DNA of 34,812 nucleotides, taken from NCBI GenBank assembly GCA_034437075.1, contig DAOTVD010000300.1:1-34812 (forward strand), written 5' to 3'. The DNA comes from DAOTVD01 sp034437075 (GTDB lineage Bacteria > Chloroflexota > Anaerolineae > Aggregatilineales > J027). Below, piece by piece: positions 31,838-34,812 of this stretch (positions are counted from its first letter, which is position 1; every line of letters starts with the position of its first letter). A program made the translations under genes and the position numbers. The notes under the pieces were generated by a model. It was not told the origin of the DNA, did not search any database, and saw only the letters and a program-made list of their open reading frames with translations.

Positions 31838-33247
31838 ATGAAATATCACATCCAAACCCTGGGATGCCAGATGAACACGGCGGATTCGCAACGCCTAGCC
31901 AGTGAGCTCGAACGGCTGGGGCATTCGGCGGCGACCTCGCCGGACGAGGCCGATATTCATGTCATCAATACCTGTGTGGTGCGTCAATCTGCCGAGGACA
32001 AAGCCTGGGGGCGTCTGCAACAACTCCGCCGCCAGAAAGAAGAAAATCCCGGGTTAGTCATCAGCCTGATGGGCTGTTTGGTCGGGGTGCAAGACCCCTT
32101 GCGCTTGCGCCAAAAAGCACCCTTTGTGGATGTCTTTCTGCCCCCCAGCGAAACCGAACCGCTGACGGCCTTTTTGGCCGACCGCAACATTCAGGCGGAT
32201 GACCTGACCCGCCAAGCCGCCGACCGGGCCAAAATGGAAGCCCGCATGGATGACCTGACTACGGGCTATGATACGGCGATCATCTTGCCAGAGCACGAAC
32301 GCGGCGAACTTGTCAGCGCCCATATTCCGGTGGTGTTTGGCTGCTCGCACGCTTGCACGTTCTGTATTATCCCTTTCCGCCGTGGTATCGAACGCTCGCG
32401 CCCGGTGGGCGAAATCGTGCGCGAAGTGCGCGCCCTGGCCCGGCAAGGCGTCAAAGAGGTTACGCTGCTGGGGCAAATTGTAGACCGCTACGGCAAAGAC
32501 ATCCCCGATGGGCCGAATCTGGCAGATTTGCTGCGGGTGGTGCATGCTGTAGCCGAAGAAGAAGACCTGTACCGCGTGCGCTTTTTGACCAGCCACCCCA
32601 ATTACTTCACGACCGATATTATGGATGCCGTGGCGGAATTGCCGCGCCTGATGCCGCATTTCGAAGTCCCCATCCAGGCGGGTAATGACGAGGTCTTGAA
32701 AAACATGAAACGCGGCTACACCCAGGCTGAGTATCGCGAACTCGTCGCCACGATTCGCGAGCGCGTGCCCGGTGCCGCCATCCATACCGACATTATTGTG
32801 GGTTTCCCAGGCGAAACCGAAGCCCAATTCATGGAAACCTACGACGTACTAGCCGACCTGAAGCTAGATAAAGCCCATCTGGCGATGTATTCGCCGCGCC
32901 CTGGCACGGTCAGCGCGCGCCGCATGGAAGATGATGTCCCAGGGGAAGAAAAGAAACGCCGCCACCAAGCCTTGGAGGACTTACAAGCCCAGGTGATGGC
33001 CGAAATCAACGGGCGCTACCTTGGTCAGACGGTAGAAGTCTTGGTGGAAGATCATGTGAAGGGCAAATGGCGTGGGCGCATTCCCCATAACAAAATTGTC
33101 TTCTTCGAAGATGATACGCACAACTGGAAAGGGCAACTGGCCGAGGCCGAAATCACCTGGACGGGGCCGTATAGCATGCAGGCGCGTTTACCCCAAGCCG
33201 ACCAAGCAACACCGGATAATGACGTTATTCCGCTGAGTGCGCGGTAG
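31838..33247 (+). CDS. miaB: tRNA (N6-isopentenyladenosine-37-C2)-methylthiotransferase
   Basis: Radical-SAM enzyme that adds a methylthio group to i6A37 in tRNAs reading codons that begin with U (469 aa). The N-terminal UPF0004 domain has the three cluster ligands Cys10 ('TLGCQMN'), Cys46 ('NTCVVR') and Cys80 ('MGCL'). The radical-SAM motif is Cys169-x3-Cys173-x2-Cys176 ('GCSHACTFC'). A TRAM-like domain (about 383-460) closes the protein. 'GCQMN' and 'GCSHACTFC' favour MiaB over MtaB and RimO. ATG 31838 starts 'MKYHIQTLGCQMN' with AGG 7 nt upstream; ATG 31820 is a possible alternative. Its last 23 nt overlap the end of a gene on the other strand. Confidence 0.93.
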   Translation: MKYHIQTLGCQMNTADSQRLASELERLGHSAATSPDEADIHVINTCVVRQSAEDKAWGRLQQLRRQKEENPGLVISLMGCLVGVQDPLRLRQKAPFVDVFLPPSETEPLTAFLADRNIQADDLTRQAADRAKMEARMDDLTTGYDTAIILPEHERGELVSAHIPVVFGCSHACTFCIIPFRRGIERSRPVGEIVREVRALARQGVKEVTLLGQIVDRYGKDIPDGPNLADLLRVVHAVAEEEDLYRVRFLTSHPNYFTTDIMDAVAELPRLMPHFEVPIQAGNDEVLKNMKRGYTQAEYRELVATIRERVPGAAIHTDIIVGFPGETEAQFMETYDVLADLKLDKAHLAMYSPRPGTVSARRMEDDVPGEEKKRRHQALEDLQAQVMAEINGRYLGQTVEVLVEDHVKGKWRGRIPHNKIVFFEDDTHNWKGQLAEAEITWTGPYSMQARLPQADQATPDNDVIPLSAR

Positions 33248-33428
33248 TCTCGGCGTTGTCGTCTTGCATGGCCTGGTAAATGCCCACGATCAGCACGATT
33301 AACCCCAAATTGACCATGGCGGGCTGGTAGGGCGTTACGTCTTGCCAGGCGCGTTTTGCCAGGCCGCTCAGGCGCTCGCGCAAGGATGGTTTTTCGGGTG
33401 TTTGGGCTGGGGTATCTGAGTCGCTCAT
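33225..33428 (-). CDS. Small single-pass membrane protein, unknown
   Basis: A 67-aa protein with a polar N-terminus (Ser/Thr/Pro/Glu-rich, then 'LRERLSGLAKRAWQDV'), one membrane helix about 38-54 ('MVNLGLIVLIVGIYQAM') and a short acidic tail. I do not recognise the family. It is supported by GAGGT 9 nt before ATG 33428, a clean membrane helix and position in otherwise empty DNA. The amphipathic basic helix before the membrane segment suggests an interfacial helix. Its 3' end overlaps miaB by 23 nt tail-to-tail. Confidence 0.6.
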   Translation of the reverse strand: MSDSDTPAQTPEKPSLRERLSGLAKRAWQDVTPYQPAMVNLGLIVLIVGIYQAMQDDNAETTAHSAE

Positions 33429-33553
33429 AGTGGGTTACCTCGCTTGCGATAGTTCCTTTCAGTGTACAGGTTAAATCGTATATTTGCTACGCGGGCCTGA
33501 CTTACATAAGATGTGTGTCATAGTATTCAGTCAGCTTTACGAGGCATATCCTG

Positions 33554-34438
33554 ATGCATCTGGTTGATCACCTTACATCGTCTTACATCCCATGTGGGGA
33601 TGTTCGTTTACATGTGATGCAAGCCGGGCCGGCGGAGGGCCCCCCCGCGATTCTGTTGCATGGTTTTCCAGAATTTTGGTATGGGTGGCGGCACCAGATT
33701 CTGCCCTTGGCCGAGGCGGGTTTTCGGGTCATCATCCCCGACCAACGCGGGTATAACGAAAGCGATAAACCGCCGGATACTTCGGCCTATATGCTGGATC
33801 ACCTGGCGCGGGATATCGTGGTCCTGATGGACAGCCTCGGCCATGCGCGTGTGCATCTGGCCGGGCACGACTGGGGCGCGGCGGTCGCGTGGGAAATCGC
33901 GGAAACATACCCCGAACGGCTCCATAGCCTGACGATTTTGAATGTACCGCATACGCGCGTGATGGACCGGGCCATGCAGCGCGCGAACCTGCGTCAGATG
34001 CGCAAAAGTTGGTATATCGCGACTTTTCAAATCCCAGGTTTGGCCGAGCGTTGGTTGCCATGCAAAGATTACCAAGCGTTGGAGCAGCTATTTCTAAAGC
34101 GTTCAATGCCGGGGGCCTTCACCGCCGAGGATTTTGTCCAATATCGCGTGGCCTGGGGCCAACCGAACGCCATCCCGAGCATGGTAGCTTGGTATCGCGC
34201 GGCAGCGCAGAGCCTAGGCGAACGTGCCAAACGACCCTGGCCACAGATCACCGTACCGACGCGCATCTTGTGGGGCGCGCAGGATGCCTTCGTTGATGCC
34301 CGATTGGCCGAGCAAAGCGCGGCTTTGTGCAACCACGCGACGCTGAAGCTGTTCCCGGAGAATGGGCATTTTGTGCAGCACGAACAACCCGAGGCAGTGG
34401 CCAGCGAGTTAATTGACTGGATGACACAGCATCTATAA
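33554..34438 (+). CDS. Alpha/beta-hydrolase, epoxide-hydrolase-like
   Basis: A 294-aa alpha/beta hydrolase that probably opens epoxides to diols. The oxyanion motif is HGFPE (36-40) with 'FWYGWRHQ', the nucleophile is Asp106 in GHDWGAA, and the rest of the triad is Asp244 ('GAQDAF') and His272 ('NGHFVQHEQP'). Two cap tyrosines expected in epoxide hydrolases are visible: Tyr154 in 'KSWYIATFQIPG' and Tyr214 in 'AWYRAA'. An Asp nucleophile rules out ordinary esterases; haloalkane or fluoroacetate dehalogenase is the main alternative, but the Tyr pair favours epoxide hydrolase. ATG with GAGG (33541-33544) at 9 nt. It stands alone; the GH57 gene follows after 78 nt. Confidence 0.9.
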   Translation: MHLVDHLTSSYIPCGDVRLHVMQAGPAEGPPAILLHGFPEFWYGWRHQILPLAEAGFRVIIPDQRGYNESDKPPDTSAYMLDHLARDIVVLMDSLGHARVHLAGHDWGAAVAWEIAETYPERLHSLTILNVPHTRVMDRAMQRANLRQMRKSWYIATFQIPGLAERWLPCKDYQALEQLFLKRSMPGAFTAEDFVQYRVAWGQPNAIPSMVAWYRAAAQSLGERAKRPWPQITVPTRILWGAQDAFVDARLAEQSAALCNHATLKLFPENGHFVQHEQPEAVASELIDWMTQHL

Positions 34439-34516
34439 AACGACAGGTCGCCAGCGCGGCGCGGGCTTGTTAAACTAGAGAGCGAAGTCAAATAGAAGCT
34501 TTAGGAGAATATCGGA

Positions 34517-34812
34517 ATGCCATCTTTAGGCGCCTTTACCTTTGTTTTACACAGCCATTTACCCTACGCGCGCCAGGCCGGACGCTGGCCCCATGGCGAA
34601 GAATGGATTCATGAAGCGGCCAGCGAGACTTACATCCCGCTGCTGAACGCGCTATATGACCTGCGTGACGAGGGCGTAAAATATCAACTGACCATCGGCA
34701 TCACACCGGTTTTGACGGAACAACTAGCCGATGCGGATGTGCTCAAAAATTTTGATGAATTCCTGGATGATAAAATCGCGCGCGCCAAGCAGGACGTCTT
34801 GCGCTTTCGGGG
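34517..34812 (+). CDS. GH57-family 1,4-alpha-glucan branching enzyme, N-terminal part (runs off window)
   Basis: First 98 residues of a glycoside hydrolase family 57 protein, cut by the window edge with no stop codon. The start 'MPSLGAFTFVLHSHLPYARQ' with the 'HSHLPY' motif, followed by 'WPHGEEWIHEAASETYIPLL', 'LTIGITPVLTEQL' and 'LDDKIARAKQDV', is typical of the GH57 branching-enzyme branch (DUF1957-type). Such enzymes create alpha-1,6 branches in glycogen; amylase or glucanotransferase activity cannot be excluded from this fragment. AGGAG (34503-34507) lies 9 nt before ATG 34517. It fits with glgC in the same window. Confidence 0.88.
   Translation, partial: MPSLGAFTFVLHSHLPYARQAGRWPHGEEWIHEAASETYIPLLNALYDLRDEGVKYQLTIGITPVLTEQLADADVLKNFDEFLDDKIARAKQDVLRFR

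Overview
The window looks like chromosomal DNA from a free-living, moderately GC-rich bacterium. The best guess is a Chloroflexota (Anaerolineae-like) genome. This is inferred from the gene mix: a GH57-type branching enzyme with GlgC, a fused two-domain peptide ABC ATPase, a DprE1/DprE2-like pair outside Actinobacteria, large NYN proteins, a PknB-like kinase with an outer Ig-like domain, and GTG starts with good Shine-Dalgarno sites. No marker gene proves the taxonomy. No phage, insertion sequence or CRISPR array was seen. Promoters that can be recognised share a TTGAC(x)/TACAA(T) pattern.

Layout. 122-5772 (+) is a peptide/nickel-type ABC importer in the unusual order binding protein, DppC, fused DppD-DppF, DppB, closed by a bidirectional terminator. 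5810-8465 (-) holds glgC, an endonuclease/exonuclease/phosphatase protein and a small STAS-like protein. 8633-9748 (+) is an HtrA protease. 9752-13009 (-) holds a DprE2-like reductase, a DprE1-like oxidase and an RsmC-like methyltransferase. 13055-16972 (+) holds a membrane protein, tadA behind a structured leader, tRNA-Ser(CGA), a membrane-anchored DsbA-like protein, a DUF1684 protein and an orphan sugar-type binding protein whose 3' end is partly duplicated.

17309-28284 (+) is rich in signalling genes: a tandem-NYN protein, an acyl-CoA dehydrogenase with a very short N-terminus, a Ser/Thr kinase translationally coupled to a GNAT protein, a divergent PRPP synthetase, a second GNAT protein, a lone receiver domain, a STAS-like/FHA fusion, a TPR protein and a twin-CBS protein. 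28381-31553 (-) is a self-contained two-gene unit: an ATP/ADP-translocase-like membrane protein whose tail carries four copies of a basic-S/T-LDxLxFDD motif, then a Cache-HAMP receptor with no output domain. 31838-34812 holds miaB, a small membrane protein, an epoxide-hydrolase-like enzyme and the start of a GH57 branching enzyme.

How they work together. GlgC and the GH57 enzyme belong to glycogen synthesis. MiaB is expected to act on A37 of tRNAs such as the tRNA-Ser encoded here, and TadA on tRNA-Arg. The kinase, receiver, FHA and CBS proteins suggest a phospho-signalling neighbourhood. The most promising candidates for something undescribed are the translocase-receptor pair with its repeated tail motif, the tandem pseudo-NYN/NYN protein, and the structured leader of tadA.
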